NCBI RefSeq assembly: GCF_026163695.1 | Contig: NZ_JAOTID010000008.1 | Coordinates: 51,217 to 115,216 of the forward strand | Source: Shumkonia mesophila | GTDB lineage: Bacteria; Pseudomonadota; Alphaproteobacteria; Rhodospirillales; Shumkoniaceae | Reading direction: 5' to 3' | Length of the DNA: 64,000 nt | In this document: positions 52,646-62,195 of the stretch, piece by piece | How the letters are laid out: every line of letters starts with the position of its first letter | Position numbering within the stretch: position 1 is the first letter of the stretch | Translations under genes and position numbers: made by a program | Notes under the pieces: model-generated | Seen by the model: the letters and a program-made list of their open reading frames with translations, nothing else | Databases searched by the model: none | What the model was told of the DNA's origin: nothing

Positions 52646-54436
52646 ATGCCCATCCGTCTGTTGCCCGAGAACCTTGTCAACCGCATCGCCGCCGGCGAGG
52701 TGGTGGAAAGGCCCGCCTCGGTGGTCAAGGAGCTGGTCGAGAACAGCATCGACGCCGGGGCTCGCCAGATCGACGTCGTGGTGCGCGACGGCGGCCGCAC
52801 GTTTCTCTCGGTCGCCGACGACGGCTGCGGCATGGGTCCCGACGAACTGGCCCTCGCGGTCGAGCGCCACGCCACCTCCAAGCTCCCCGACGACGACCTC
52901 ACCCACATCGCCACCCTGGGCTTTCGGGGCGAGGCCTTACCCTCCATCGGCGCCGTCAGCCGCCTCACCCTGACCAGCCGGCCGCGCGGCGCCGATTCTG
53001 CCTGGACGCTCGTCGTCGAGGGCGGCAGCAAAGACGGCCCCCGCCCGGCCGCGCAACCGCCAGGCACCCGCATCGAGGTGCGCGACCTCTTCTTCGCCAC
53101 CCCGGCCCGCCTCAAGTTCTTGAAAGTGGAGCGCACCGAATTCGGCCACGTGCTGGAAACGCTCCAGCGCCTGGCCATGGCTCACCCCGAAATCGGCTTC
53201 TCGCTTTCCGACGGCAGCCGCCGGGCGCTGAACCTCGCCGCCGAGACGGGGGATCTGTTCGCCAGCCGCCTCGGACGCCTGGGCGCCATCATGGGCCGCG
53301 ACTTCGCCGAGAACGCGCTGCCCGTCGAGGCCGAGCGCGAAGGGATCCAGCTCTCCGGCCACGTCGGGCTGCCGACGCTCAACCGTTCCACCGCGACGAT
53401 GCAATTCCTGTTCGTCAACGGCCGGCCGGTCCGGGACAAGCTGTTCTTTGGTGCCGTGCGCGGCGCCTATCGCGACTTCCTGGTTTCCGACCGCCACCCG
53501 CTTCTCGCCCTCTTCCTGGAGGTGCCGCCCGAGGCCGTCGACGTCAACGTCCATCCGGCCAAAACCGAGGTGCGCTTCCGCGATTCCGGCCTGGTGCGCG
53601 GCCTCATCGTCGGGGCCCTGAAGCACGCCCTGGCCGCGGCCGGGCATCGCGCCGCCACTACGGTGGCGACCGCCGCACTGGGCGCCGCCCGGCCGCAGGG
53701 GGGCTCCTCCCTGTCCTACGCCTTCCGCCCGTCGGCGCCGCCGCGCGGCCTCTCCGAACGCGCCGCCACTTACCATGCGCCGCTGCCCGAGCTTGACGCC
53801 CCGCCCGCCGCCCGCCCGGCCGGCGAGACCGCCCCCGCAGGCAACCTAGCCGAGGATTATCCGCTGGGGGTGGCGCGCGGCCAGTTGCATGCCACCTACA
53901 TCGTCTCGCAGACCGCCGACGGCATCGTCATCGTCGATCAGCACGCCGCCCACGAGCGACTGGTCCACGAGCGCATCATGAAGGCTTTAGCCGGAGCCGG
54001 CGTCGCCCGCCAGGGCCTGTTGATCCCCGAGGTGGTGGAGCTGGACGAGGCCGCCGCCGGCCGGCTGCTGGCCCGCGCCGACGAACTGGCCGAACTGGGC
54101 CTCGTCATCGACGGCTTCGGACCGGGCGCCCTGGTGGTGCGCGAGACGCCTGCGCTGCTGGGCGAGGTCGACATCCAGGGCCTGATCCGCGACCTCGCCG
54201 CCGAGTTGGCCGAGATGGAGGAAACGCTGTCCTTGAAGGACCGGCTGGCCGAGGTGTGCGCCACCATGGCCTGCCACGGCAGCATCCGGGCCGGGCGGTC
54301 GCTCAACGGGGCCGAGATGAACGCGCTGCTGCGCGAGATGGAGCGCACCCCCCATTCCGGCCAGTGCAGCCACGGCCGCCCGACCTACGTCGAGCTCAAG
54401 ATCGCCGACATCGAAAAACTGTTCGGCCGGCGGTAA
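52646..54436 (+). CDS. mutL: DNA mismatch repair protein MutL
   Basis: A 596-residue GHKL ATPase coupling MutS recognition to strand removal. N-terminal motifs are [20 protein letters not shown] near residue 14, DDGCGM near 58, ATSKL, and [18 protein letters not shown] near 90. The C-terminal dimerisation domain has [15 protein letters not shown] near residue 430, [16 protein letters not shown] and [13 protein letters not shown], in family order. The start at ATG 52646 is standard. It is preceded by the small Cys/Lys-rich gene and pgi. Confidence 0.96.
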   Translation: MPIRLLPENLVNRIAAGEVVERPASVVKELVENSIDAGARQIDVVVRDGGRTFLSVADDGCGMGPDELALAVERHATSKLPDDDLTHIATLGFRGEALPSIGAVSRLTLTSRPRGADSAWTLVVEGGSKDGPRPAAQPPGTRIEVRDLFFATPARLKFLKVERTEFGHVLETLQRLAMAHPEIGFSLSDGSRRALNLAAETGDLFASRLGRLGAIMGRDFAENALPVEAEREGIQLSGHVGLPTLNRSTATMQFLFVNGRPVRDKLFFGAVRGAYRDFLVSDRHPLLALFLEVPPEAVDVNVHPAKTEVRFRDSGLVRGLIVGALKHALAAAGHRAATTVATAALGAARPQGGSSLSYAFRPSAPPRGLSERAATYHAPLPELDAPPAARPAGETAPAGNLAEDYPLGVARGQLHATYIVSQTADGIVIVDQHAAHERLVHERIMKALAGAGVARQGLLIPEVVELDEAAAGRLLARADELAELGLVIDGFGPGALVVRETPALLGEVDIQGLIRDLAAELAEMEETLSLKDRLAEVCATMACHGSIRAGRSLNGAEMNALLREMERTPHSGQCSHGRPTYVELKIADIEKLFGRR

Positions 54437-54446
54437 AAAAGCAGAA

Positions 54447-54540
54447 AGTCGTGGATGGCCGGAACAAGTCCGGCCATGATGAGGGTTTCTCCTTTCCGTC
54501 ATGCCCGGACTTGGTCCGGGCATCCACGTCTTTTTTGACG
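54447..54540. repeat. GTGGATG/CATCCAC palindromic repeat pair
   Basis: GTCGTGGATGGCCGGAACAA with GTCCGGCCATGATG, then CCGTCATGCCCGGACTTGGT with CCGGGCATCCACG. It is the same family as 2709-2790, placed between mutL and the methyltransferase-like gene. Confidence 0.75.
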
Positions 54541-54560
54541 ACCCCACACAAGGCGGCGCC

Positions 54561-55331
54561 ATGCTTGCCGAATGCCTCACCTTCCTGACCACCCCATGCC
54601 CCCGGCCGCTACGCCGCCTGGGCTATCTGGGGCAAGTCATTGGCACCCAGTCCCGCTTCCGCCGATGCCGCTCGGCCTGGGCCCCGCATCTCGAGAACTG
54701 CCGCCAGGCGATCCTCGAAGCCGCCCGATCCGTTGCCGACCACCGCAAGGCCACCGTCCTCGGATCCGGCCTGCTGCTCGACGTGCCGTTGGCCGAACTG
54801 GCGGCAACATTCGAGGAGGTGGCGCTCGTCGACGTCCTGCACATGCGCTCGGCCCGTCGCGCCGCCGCCCGCTTCCCTAACGTTCGGCTTGTCGAGGCCG
54901 ATGTCAGCGGCGTGATCGCCCGGCTTGCCGACCCCTCCGGCACACCGCCTTCGCTGGACCTGCCGGAAGGCGACGCCGACTTCGTGGTGTCGGCCAATTT
55001 GCTGACCCAGCTGCCCTACCTGCCCTGCCGCTGGCTGCGCCGGCGGAAGGTGATATCGCCCGACGGCATCGACGCCTTCGGGCGCGCGCTGATGCGCCAG
55101 CATCTGCAGTCCCTGGCCCGCTTGGCCGGCCGGGTCTGCCTGATCACGGAGGTCGAGCACCGCCTTTGCGACGGCCCCGACACCGTCCAGACCTTTGATC
55201 CGCTCCGTGGCCTCAAAATAGGCCTGCCGACCCGGGAATGGCTGTGGGATATCGCGCCGCGGCCCGAGATCCATCGGCGTTATGACGTGCGCTTTCGGGT
55301 CGTGGCAACGGCGGGAATGGCCGCCGGCTGA
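54561..55331 (+). CDS. Putative SAM-dependent methyltransferase
   Basis: A 256-residue protein with a Rossmann-type methyltransferase core. ATVLGSGLLLDVPLAELAAT is the motif I glycine loop, EEVALVDVLHMRSARRAA provides the acidic motif II end, RLVEADVSG fits motif III, and DADFVVSANLLTQLPYLP fits motif IV. The C-terminal strands end in RYDVRFRVVATA. No substrate family is recognisable. It is convergent with rsmD, separated by 7 bases. Confidence 0.6.
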   Translation: MLAECLTFLTTPCPRPLRRLGYLGQVIGTQSRFRRCRSAWAPHLENCRQAILEAARSVADHRKATVLGSGLLLDVPLAELAATFEEVALVDVLHMRSARRAAARFPNVRLVEADVSGVIARLADPSGTPPSLDLPEGDADFVVSANLLTQLPYLPCRWLRRRKVISPDGIDAFGRALMRQHLQSLARLAGRVCLITEVEHRLCDGPDTVQTFDPLRGLKIGLPTREWLWDIAPRPEIHRRYDVRFRVVATAGMAAG

Positions 55332-55338
55332 GGATCTA

Positions 55339-55899
55339 TCAGCCCTTTTCCAGGAACACCACGCGCGCCGCGCCGTAGCGGCGGTCATCCAGGGTCTCGA
55401 AGCCGTCCGGCGCCTTGAAGGCCTCCTTGGCTCCCATCTCGACCACGCAAATCGCCCCCGGGCCAATCCAGCCGCGCGCCGCCAGGCTGGCCAGCGTCGG
55501 CGCCACCAGGCCGGAACCGTAGGGCGGGTCGAGGAAGGCCAGCCCGCACGGAGCTTCCGCCACCAAGGGCGGCGGCGGCAGGCGGGTGGCGTCGAGCTTG
55601 AGCACGGTGATGGTGCTGGCTGCGCCGACCAGCCCGGCGTTCTCGCGGATGCAATGGATCGCCGCCCCGTTGTTGTCGATGAAGGTGGCGTGCGCGGCAC
55701 CCCTGGAAAGCGCCTCCAGCCCGACCGCCCCGGTGCCGGCGAAGACGTCGAGCACGCTCAGCGCCTCCCACTCGACGGCGAGCCCGTGGACCAGGATGTT
55801 GAACACCGCCTCGCGCGCCCGGTCCGAAGTCGGGCGGATGTCCTTGCCCTCGGGCACCGTCAGGCGCCGTCCCCTGAACTCGCCGCCGACAATCCTCAT
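55339..55899 (-). CDS. rsmD: 16S rRNA (guanine-966-N2)-methyltransferase
   Basis: A 186-residue RsmD. MRIVGGEFRGRRLTVPEGKD and RPTSDRAREAVFNIL are the opening hallmarks. VLDVFAGTGAVGLEALSRGA is motif I, and the catalytic DPPYGSG (motif IV) lies near residue 123. It modifies G966 of 16S rRNA. Its start overlaps the rluB stop by 4 bases, so the two RNA-modification genes are co-translated, with the C26 amidotransferase gene first. Confidence 0.94.
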   Translation of the reverse strand: MRIVGGEFRGRRLTVPEGKDIRPTSDRAREAVFNILVHGLAVEWEALSVLDVFAGTGAVGLEALSRGAAHATFIDNNGAAIHCIRENAGLVGAASTITVLKLDATRLPPPPLVAEAPCGLAFLDPPYGSGLVAPTLASLAARGWIGPGAICVVEMGAKEAFKAPDGFETLDDRRYGAARVVFLEKG

Positions 55900-56681
55900 T
55901 TCGATGTCTCCTTGCGCCGCCGCACCCCTTGCGAGGCGCGCAGATCAAGGTGCTCGACCCCGACACCCAACTGCTCGCGCAGCACCTTGGCCGGCACCTC
56001 GTAGGCCTCGCCGGGTTCCAGCTTGCCCAGTTGGAAGGGGCCGTAGGTGGTGCGTATCAGCCGCGTCACCGCCAGGCCCAGGTACTCCATGATCTTGCGG
56101 ATCTCGCGGTTCTTGCCTTCGCGCAGGCCGACCGTCAGCCAGGCGTTGGAGCCCTGGACCTTGTCCAGATGGGCCTGGATCGGCTCGTAGCGGATGCCGC
56201 TGATGGTGACGCCCTTTTCCAGCGCCGCCAGTTGCGCCTCGTCGACCTTGCCGTGGACCCGTACCCGGTAGCGCCGCGTCCAGCCGGTGGCCGGAAGTTC
56301 CAGGCGGCGGGCCAACTCGCCGTCGTTGGTGAGAAGCAGCAGGCCCTCCGAGTTGAGGTCGAGCCTGCCGACCGAGATGACCCGGCCGATGGAGGTCGGC
56401 AGCGCGGCGAAGATGGTCGGCCGGCCCTGCGGATCGGAATGGCTGGTCACCAAGCCCGTCGGCTTGTGATAGCGCCACAGCCGGGTGACGTCGGCCTTCG
56501 GCAGCGGCTTGCCGTCGACCATGATGGTGTCGGCGCCCGTCACCGTGACGGCCGGGGTGGCCAGCACGTTGCCGTTGACCGCGACGCGCCCATCGGCGAT
56601 CCAGCGCTCGGCCTCGCGGCGCGAGCAGACGCCGGCCCGGGCCAGCACCTTGGCGATACGTTCGGCCTTTTCCTCGCTCAT
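55896..56681 (-). CDS. rluB: 23S rRNA pseudouridine synthase, RluB-type
   Basis: A 261-residue RsuA/RluB-family pseudouridine synthase. The S4 domain is RIAKVLARAGVCSRREAERW with GRVAVNGNVL. The catalytic domain holds RVISVGRLDLNSEGLLLLTN, with the active-site Asp in GRLD near residue 106, and GLREGKNREIRKIMEYLGL. It lacks the long basic C-terminal extension of E. coli RluB. The start at 56681 overlaps the upstream gene by 4 bases. RluB is preferred over RsuA on domain wording but is not certain. Confidence 0.88.
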   Translation of the reverse strand: MSEEKAERIAKVLARAGVCSRREAERWIADGRVAVNGNVLATPAVTVTGADTIMVDGKPLPKADVTRLWRYHKPTGLVTSHSDPQGRPTIFAALPTSIGRVISVGRLDLNSEGLLLLTNDGELARRLELPATGWTRRYRVRVHGKVDEAQLAALEKGVTISGIRYEPIQAHLDKVQGSNAWLTVGLREGKNREIRKIMEYLGLAVTRLIRTTYGPFQLGKLEPGEAYEVPAKVLREQLGVGVEHLDLRASQGVRRRKETSK

Positions 56682-57403
56682 GGCTTCCCGCCCTCGCTGG
56701 CCGCCGCGACGAAGGCGGCGATGAGTTTCACGTCGCCCTCGCTGATGGCGAATTCGGGGTGCCACTGCACGCCGAAACAAAAACGCCGCCCCGGCGCCTC
56801 GATGCCCTCGATGACACCGTCGGGCGCCACCGCATTGACCACAATGCCGGCCGGCTCGTCCGCGGCCGCCTGATGATGCGCGCTGTTGACCGCCAGGCTG
56901 TCGGCGCCGACGATCTGGCGCAGCCGGCTGCCCGCCTTGATCGCCACCGTGTGGCCGGGCTCGTTGCGCGGGTTCGCCTGCTCGTGGGCCAACGCGCCCT
57001 TGATGGTGTCGGGGATATGCTGGATCAGGGTGCCGCCCAGCGCCACGTGCAAAAGCTGCTGGCCGCCGCAGATGCCTAGAATCGGCAGATCTTGCGTGAG
57101 CGCGCCCCGCGTCATCGCCAGTTCGAAGGCGGTACGCCGATCCTTGGTATGGACGGTCGGATGGCGATCGCCCGCCCCGAACAGGGCCGGGTCGACATCG
57201 AAATTGCCGCCCGTGATGATCAGCCCGTCGATCGCCGCCAGATAGCGGTCGGCAAGTTCGGTTTCGTGGGGCAGCAGCAGCGGCACGCCGCCGGCGCGGG
57301 CAACGGCGCCGCAATAATTCTCGCGCGCCGCGTACCACGGAAACTTCGAATAGCCGCCAGGTTGCTCGCTATCGAGCGTGATGCCGATGAGGGGTTTTTT
57401 CAT
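56678..57403 (-). CDS. Class I glutamine amidotransferase, C26 gamma-glutamyl hydrolase family
   Basis: A 241-residue PuuD-like protein. DGLIITGGNFDVDPALFG is an oxyanion-type loop, and the nucleophile Cys lies in LGICGGQQLLHVALGG near residue 110. The catalytic His/Glu lie in GVQWHPEFAISEGDVKLI near residue 212. Members cleave gamma-glutamyl amides such as gamma-glutamyl-GABA. The substrate is not evident. It is the first gene of a unit with rluB and rsmD and is divergent from tadA. Confidence 0.88.
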   Translation of the reverse strand: MKKPLIGITLDSEQPGGYSKFPWYAARENYCGAVARAGGVPLLLPHETELADRYLAAIDGLIITGGNFDVDPALFGAGDRHPTVHTKDRRTAFELAMTRGALTQDLPILGICGGQQLLHVALGGTLIQHIPDTIKGALAHEQANPRNEPGHTVAIKAGSRLRQIVGADSLAVNSAHHQAAADEPAGIVVNAVAPDGVIEGIEAPGRRFCFGVQWHPEFAISEGDVKLIAAFVAAASEGGKP

Positions 57404-57483
57404 GGCCGGCACTCTACGGCCCGCGTCCGCCCCGGGCAAGCGCCTCTCTTGACCGCCGCCGCCAAAGCCCGCAAGCTTGGCCG

Positions 57484-57936
57484 ATGGCGAAACCTCCCTA
57501 CATGGAACATGCGTTGCGCGAGGCCCAGGCCGCCGGCGTGCGCGGCGAGGTGCCTGTGGGCGCCGTGCTGGTGGATTCGGTGTCGGGCGCCATCATCGCC
57601 GTGGCCGGCAACCGGGTCGAGGAGCGCGGCGACCCGACGGCCCATGCCGAGATGGAAGTGATCCGCGATGGCGCGCGCCTGTTCGGCCGTCCCCGCCTGG
57701 TGGCCTGCGATTTGTACGTGACGCTGGAACCCTGCCCGATGTGCGCCGCGGCGCTGTCGTTCGCGCGCATCCGGCGCCTTTATTTCGGCGCCTACGACCC
57801 CAAGGGCGGCGGCGTCGAGCATGGACCCCGGATCTTTCAGCAGACCACCTGTCATCATCGGCCGGAAGTGGTGGGCGGACTCGAAGAAACCCGCTGCGCC
57901 GACCTGCTCCAGGTCTTCTTCCGCGAACTGCGCTGA
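57484..57936 (+). CDS. tadA: tRNA-specific adenosine deaminase
   Basis: A 150-residue TadA converting A34 of tRNA(Arg) to inosine. The zinc and proton-shuttle residues are in PTAHAEMEVIRDGA near residue 60 and LEPCPMCAAALSFARIRRLY near residue 88. VPVGAVLVDSVSGAIIA and NRVEERGDPTAHAEM fit the family. The tail YDPKGGGVEHGPRIFQQTTC also matches alphaproteobacterial members. It is divergent from the C26 amidotransferase gene. Confidence 0.95.
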   Translation: MAKPPYMEHALREAQAAGVRGEVPVGAVLVDSVSGAIIAVAGNRVEERGDPTAHAEMEVIRDGARLFGRPRLVACDLYVTLEPCPMCAAALSFARIRRLYFGAYDPKGGGVEHGPRIFQQTTCHHRPEVVGGLEETRCADLLQVFFRELR

Positions 57937-58078
57937 AACGCCTGCGGCCGGCATCCCCGGTCACGATTTCGTGAGCGTCCTGAATCGCTCCCGCCCCCCT
58001 CCCATCTCTTCTGGGCCGGGCGGCAGCGCCGTCGCGCCGTCGCCGAGGCTCTGGGAAACGATTGGGACGGGGTATGCG

Positions 58079-58939
58079 ATGAATCAGGACATCATCCGGC
58101 TTTACGACGAATACACCCATGCGCCGCTGCCGCGCCGCGTCTTCCTCGAGCGGCTGTCGGTGCTGGCCGGCAGCAGCGCCGCCGCCGCCGCGCTGTTGCC
58201 CGTGCTGGAGAACAACTACGCCCACGCCGCCATGGTGGCCGAGACCGACCCGCGCATCGAGGTGGAAAAGGTCTCCTGGGACGCCACGGGTCAGGCCATC
58301 AACGGCTACCTGGCCAAACCGAAGAGCGGCACGAAGCTGGGGGCGGTCATCGTCATCCACGAGAACCGCGGCCTCAACCCGCACATCCAGGACGTCGCCC
58401 GGCGCATGGCCGCCGAGGGCTTCCTGGCGCTCGCCCCCGACATGCTGTCCCCGGTGGGCGGCACCCCCGCCGACGAGGATGCGGCGCGCGACATGATCGG
58501 CAAGCTCGACCGCGAGAAGACCGTCGCCGGCCTGGTCGCCGCTGTGCCTTACATGGCCAAGCGCCCCGAGGCGGCGGGCAAGGTCGGCTGCGTCGGCTTC
58601 TGCTGGGGCGGCGCCATGGCCAACATGATGGCCGTGCGCTCGCCGGAGCTGGCCGCCGCCGTCGCCTATTACGGCAGCCAGCCCACGGCCGCGGACGCGG
58701 CCAAGATCAAGGCCCGGGTGATGCTGCACTACGCCGGCCTGGACGAGCGCATCAACGCCGGCATCCCAGCCTACGAGGAGGCGCTGAAGAAGGCCGGTGT
58801 CAATTACCAGGTGTTCGTCTATGACGGCGTCAACCACGCCTTCAACAACGACACCAACACCGCCCGCTACGACGCCGCGGCGGCCAAGCTGGCCTGGGAA
58901 AGGACCGTCGGCTTCCTCAAGCAAAGCCTGGTGGCCTAG
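58079..58939 (+). CDS. Dienelactone hydrolase family protein
   Basis: A 286-residue alpha/beta hydrolase. After an N-terminal segment with RRVFLERLSVLAGSSAAAAA (Tat-like or signal-like, weak), the core shows GAVIVIHENRGLNPHIQDVA, ALAPDMLSPVGG, the nucleophile Cys in VGCVGFCWGGAMANM near residue 182, MLHYAGLDERINAG and a final His in FVYDGVNHAFNND. This is the usual DLH triad Cys-Asp-His. ATG 58079 is chosen because upstream residues to 57821 are not family-like. The substrate is unknown. Confidence 0.87.
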   Translation: MNQDIIRLYDEYTHAPLPRRVFLERLSVLAGSSAAAAALLPVLENNYAHAAMVAETDPRIEVEKVSWDATGQAINGYLAKPKSGTKLGAVIVIHENRGLNPHIQDVARRMAAEGFLALAPDMLSPVGGTPADEDAARDMIGKLDREKTVAGLVAAVPYMAKRPEAAGKVGCVGFCWGGAMANMMAVRSPELAAAVAYYGSQPTAADAAKIKARVMLHYAGLDERINAGIPAYEEALKKAGVNYQVFVYDGVNHAFNNDTNTARYDAAAAKLAWERTVGFLKQSLVA

Positions 58940-58961
58940 GCTCGGCGCGTCCTCGGCCCGT

Positions 58962-59050
58962 TGAAGTCGTGGATGCCCGGAACCCGTCCGGGCAGGACGG
59001 TTATTTTTTGTCGTCATGGCCGCACTTGTTGCGGCCACCCATGCCTTTCG
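58962..59050. repeat. GTGGATG-type repeat copies
   Basis: GTCGTGGATGCCCGGAACCC with GTCCGGGCAGGACGG, then TCGTCATGGCCGCACTTGTT with GCGGCCACCCATGCC: two degenerate members of the family at 2709-2790 and 54447-54540. They occupy the 282-base gap before dctP together with unassigned sequence. Confidence 0.65.
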
Positions 59051-59221
59051 CGCAAAAAATGCAATTTTCTATCGCCATATGGCGGAAAAGGCATTGATTC
59101 TTTCCCCTGCGTCGGACAAAACCACAGACTTGAAAAAGGACGCGACCCCCGGACGTCCGGCTCTCCCGACGTCGAAGGCCCGCCCGCCGAGTAACGCGCC
59201 CGCAACCCGGAGGAAAGATCG

Positions 59222-60226
59222 ATGCGTATTCTGAAGTCCCTCGCCGTCACCGTAACGGCCATCACCGTCGCGGCATCCGCGTGGGCGGCCGACTACAAGC
59301 CGGAATACACCGTCTCCACGGTGCTGCCGGCGCCGTTCCCGTGGGGCATCGCCGCCGAGAAGTGGGTCGAGTTGGTCAAGGAGCGCACCCAGGGCCGCAT
59401 CAACCTCAAGATCTACTCCAACAGCCAACTGGTGCAGGGCGACCAGACCAAGGAATTCACCGCCCTTCGTCAGGGCATCATCGACATGGCGCTGGGCTCG
59501 ACCATCAACTGGTCGCCGCAGGTCAAGGAACTCAACCTCTTCTCGCTGCCTTTCCTGATGCCCGACACCAAGGCGCTCGACGCGCTGACCCGGGGCGCGG
59601 TGGCCGACAGGATTTTCGCGGCGATCCGCGACAAGGGCGCCGAGCCCATCGGCTGGGCCGAGAACGGCTTCCGCCAGGTGACCAATTCCAAGCACGAGAT
59701 CCGCACGCCGGCCGACCTCAAGGGCTTGAAGATCCGCGTCGTCGGCTCGCCGCTCTATAACGACATTTTCTCGGCGCTCGGCGCCAACCCCACCCAGATG
59801 AGCTGGGCCGACGCCAAGCCGGCGCTGACCACCAAGGCGGTGGACGGCCAGGAAAACCCGATCACGGTGTTCAAAATCGCTAAGATCGAGACCGTCGGCC
59901 AGTTGTTCATGACCCGCTGGGACTACGTCGCCGATCCGCTGATCTTCGCGGTTAACCCGCGCGTCTGGAAGGAATTCTCGGCCGCCGACCAGAAGATCCT
60001 CAAGGACGCCGCCGCCGAGGCCGGCAAGGTCGGCATCGCCGCCTCGCGCGAGGGTGACGACGTCGCCGCCAAGGAAGCCATCGCCTCGGGCGTCAAGATC
60101 ACCACCCTGACCGCGGCCGAGCGCAAGGCCTTCGTAGACGCCACCCGCGGCGTCTACGCCGACTGGTCGAAGAAGATCGGCGAGGACCTCGTCAAGCTGG
60201 CCGAGCAGGCCGTCGCCAAACGCTGA
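59222..60226 (+). CDS. dctP: TRAP transporter solute-binding protein
   Basis: A 334-residue periplasmic receptor of a tripartite ATP-independent transporter. A signal peptide (MRILKSLAVTVTAITVAASA, cleaved after AWA) is followed by a DctP fold: FPWGIAAEKWVELVKERTQG, INLKIYSNSQLVQGDQTKEF, GSTINWSPQVKELNLFSLPF, NGFRQVTNSKHEIRTPADLK with the substrate-contact Arg in LKIRVVGS. Ligand is probably an organic acid, unspecified. A ribosome binding site (GGAGGAAAG) precedes ATG 59222. dctQ and dctM follow. Confidence 0.93.
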   Translation: MRILKSLAVTVTAITVAASAWAADYKPEYTVSTVLPAPFPWGIAAEKWVELVKERTQGRINLKIYSNSQLVQGDQTKEFTALRQGIIDMALGSTINWSPQVKELNLFSLPFLMPDTKALDALTRGAVADRIFAAIRDKGAEPIGWAENGFRQVTNSKHEIRTPADLKGLKIRVVGSPLYNDIFSALGANPTQMSWADAKPALTTKAVDGQENPITVFKIAKIETVGQLFMTRWDYVADPLIFAVNPRVWKEFSAADQKILKDAAAEAGKVGIAASREGDDVAAKEAIASGVKITTLTAAERKAFVDATRGVYADWSKKIGEDLVKLAEQAVAKR

Positions 60227-60293
60227 CCGTCGGCCGGCCGCCGTCCCGCGCGGGGGCGGCGGCCGGACCGGCTGCCGAAACCAAGAGAAGCCC

Positions 60294-60800
60294 GTGACCG
60301 ACCTTCAAGATACCGGCAGCCCGGATCGCCCGGCTGCCCGTCCGCGCCCACCCAAGATCGATGAGATCCTCGGTGCCACCGCCATGGCGATCATCTGCGT
60401 CATCAGCATCGCCAATGTCGTCGTGCGTTATGCCACCGACATCTCCTTCGCCTTCACCGAAGAGTTCTCGGTCTTCCTGCTGGTCTTCATGACGATGATC
60501 GGTACCGCGCTGGCATTTGCCACCGACGATCACATCCGCATCACCTTCTTTGTTCAGCGCATGGGCCCGAAGGCGCGCCGGATCGCCGGCCTGCTGTCGC
60601 TGGCGGCGACGGTGCTGGTCTTCTCGCTCGTCCTGTGGTTCGGGGCGCTGTTCGCCTTCGATCAGTGGGAATTCGAGGAAACCTCGGCTGGCCTCGGTTA
60701 CCCGACCTGGATCTACAGCGTGTGGCTGCCGATCCTGGCCGGCGTCGTCATCCTGCGCGTCATCCAGCGGGCCGTGCGGATGCGAAAGGACCGGCCATGA
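60294..60800 (+). CDS. dctQ: TRAP transporter small permease
   Basis: A 168-residue DctQ with four hydrophobic helices: ILGATAMAIICVISIANVVV, FTEEFSVFLLVFMTMIGTAL, GLLSLAATVLVFSLVLWFGA and SVWLPILAGVVILRVIQRAV. The conserved T-EEFSVFLLV segment is typical. GTG 60294 is the likely start, after GAGAAG. The stop overlaps the dctM start by 4 bases (ATGA). Confidence 0.9.
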   Translation: MTDLQDTGSPDRPAARPRPPKIDEILGATAMAIICVISIANVVVRYATDISFAFTEEFSVFLLVFMTMIGTALAFATDDHIRITFFVQRMGPKARRIAGLLSLAATVLVFSLVLWFGALFAFDQWEFEETSAGLGYPTWIYSVWLPILAGVVILRVIQRAVRMRKDRP

Positions 60801-62098
60801 TCGCCGCCAACCTGGCCCTGCTAGGCTCCTTCGCCGCCCTTCTCTGTCTGGGCACGCCCATCGCCGTGGCCCTGGGTCTGGCCGGCGTCGTCGGCATCCT
60901 GACCGGGCTCGACGCCTATGCCTTGGCCACCATCGGCACCAACACCTACAACGGTATCGCCAAGTATCCGCTGATCGCGGTGCCGCTGTTCATCCTGACC
61001 GGCATGATCTTCGAGCGCTCGGGCGTGGCGGCCAAGCTGGTGCGCTTCGCCGGCGCCATCGTCGGGCCGCGGCGCGGTGGGCTCGCCGTCGTCGCCGTGC
61101 TGGTGTGCATGCTGATGGGCGGCATGTCGGGGTCGGGGCCGGCCGACGCCGCGGCCGTCGCCACCGTGATGATCCCCAGCATGGCCAAGGCCGGCTATCC
61201 ACGCGCCTTCTCGGCCAGCGTTATCGCCGCCTCGGCCTCGACCGCCATCCTGATCCCGCCGTCCATCGCGCTGATCATCTATTCGATCATGGTACCGGGG
61301 ATGGACCTGCGTGCCCTCTTCGCGGCCGGCCTGGTGCCGGGACTGCTGGCCGGCCTGGCGATTGCCGTGCCCACCGTCTGGCTGTCGCGCCGCCACGACT
61401 TCGGGGCGCGCGAGGAAAAGAGCCGGCCGGACTTCTGGCCCAGCTTCATGGGCGCCGTGCCCGGCCTGCTGGCTCCGGTCATCATCCTGGGCGGCCTGCG
61501 TAGCGGGCTGTTTACCCCGACCGAGGCGGCGGTGGTCGCCGTCTTCTACGGCCTCATCGTCGGCGTCTTCATTTACCGCACCATGGGCTGGCGGGACATT
61601 TACGCCACCATGGCCGATGCCGCCAAGACCTCGGCGGTGATCATGATCATCGTCTCGCTGGCCGGCATCTTCGCCTGGGCCGGCAGCACGCTGGGCGCCT
61701 TCGACATGGCGGCCAAGGCGCTGTTCGCGCTATCGGACAACGGCTACGTCATCATGGCCATCGTCATGGTCGTGCTGCTGCTGGCAGGCATGGTGTTGGA
61801 CGGCATCTCGATCTACCTGATCTTCCTGCCGCTGCTTATCCCCCTGATGAAGACCTTCGCCTGGAACCCCACTTGGTTCGGCGTCCTGATGGCCATGAAC
61901 ATCGCCATCGGCCAGTTCACGCCCCCCGTTGCCGTCAACCTGATGGTCAGCACCCAGATCGGCGGCGTCACCATGGAATCCTCGATCCGCTGGGCGATCT
62001 GGTTCGTCGCCTCGATGGCCCTGGCGATGGTGTTCGTCATCATGGTGCCGGGGATCGCGCTGTGGCTGCCCGAGGCGCTCGGCTACGCCACCAACTGA
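60797..62098 (+). CDS. dctM: TRAP transporter large permease
   Basis: A 433-residue DctM, the channel subunit with about 12 hydrophobic helices. Family signatures include LCLGTPIAVALGLAGVVGIL near residue 15, FILTGMIFERSGVAAKLV near residue 63, GGMSGSGPADAAAVATVMIP near residue 108, and IPPSIALIIYSIM. It uses a Na+ or proton gradient to import the DctP ligand. It is the last gene of dctPQM and is followed by a palindromic repeat. Confidence 0.95.
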   Translation: MIAANLALLGSFAALLCLGTPIAVALGLAGVVGILTGLDAYALATIGTNTYNGIAKYPLIAVPLFILTGMIFERSGVAAKLVRFAGAIVGPRRGGLAVVAVLVCMLMGGMSGSGPADAAAVATVMIPSMAKAGYPRAFSASVIAASASTAILIPPSIALIIYSIMVPGMDLRALFAAGLVPGLLAGLAIAVPTVWLSRRHDFGAREEKSRPDFWPSFMGAVPGLLAPVIILGGLRSGLFTPTEAAVVAVFYGLIVGVFIYRTMGWRDIYATMADAAKTSAVIMIIVSLAGIFAWAGSTLGAFDMAAKALFALSDNGYVIMAIVMVVLLLAGMVLDGISIYLIFLPLLIPLMKTFAWNPTWFGVLMAMNIAIGQFTPPVAVNLMVSTQIGGVTMESSIRWAIWFVASMALAMVFVIMVPGIALWLPEALGYATN

Positions 62099-62102
62099 AA
62101 CC

Positions 62103-62195
62103 ATCCTTCGACACGCCGGCTTCGCCGGCTGCTCAGAATGAGGACCGATAGAGAACCTCACCCTGAGCCGGGCCCACAGGGCCCGAGTCGAAGGG
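62103..62195. repeat. CCTTCGACACGCC-type intergenic palindrome
   Basis: CCTTCGACACGCCGGCTTCG with CCGGCTGCTCAGAATGAGG, then CCTCACCCTGAGCCGGGCCC and a closing GAGTCGAAGGGTC. The outer arms CCTTCGA and TCGAAGG pair. It lies between convergent dctM and the DUF1244 gene. Confidence 0.65.
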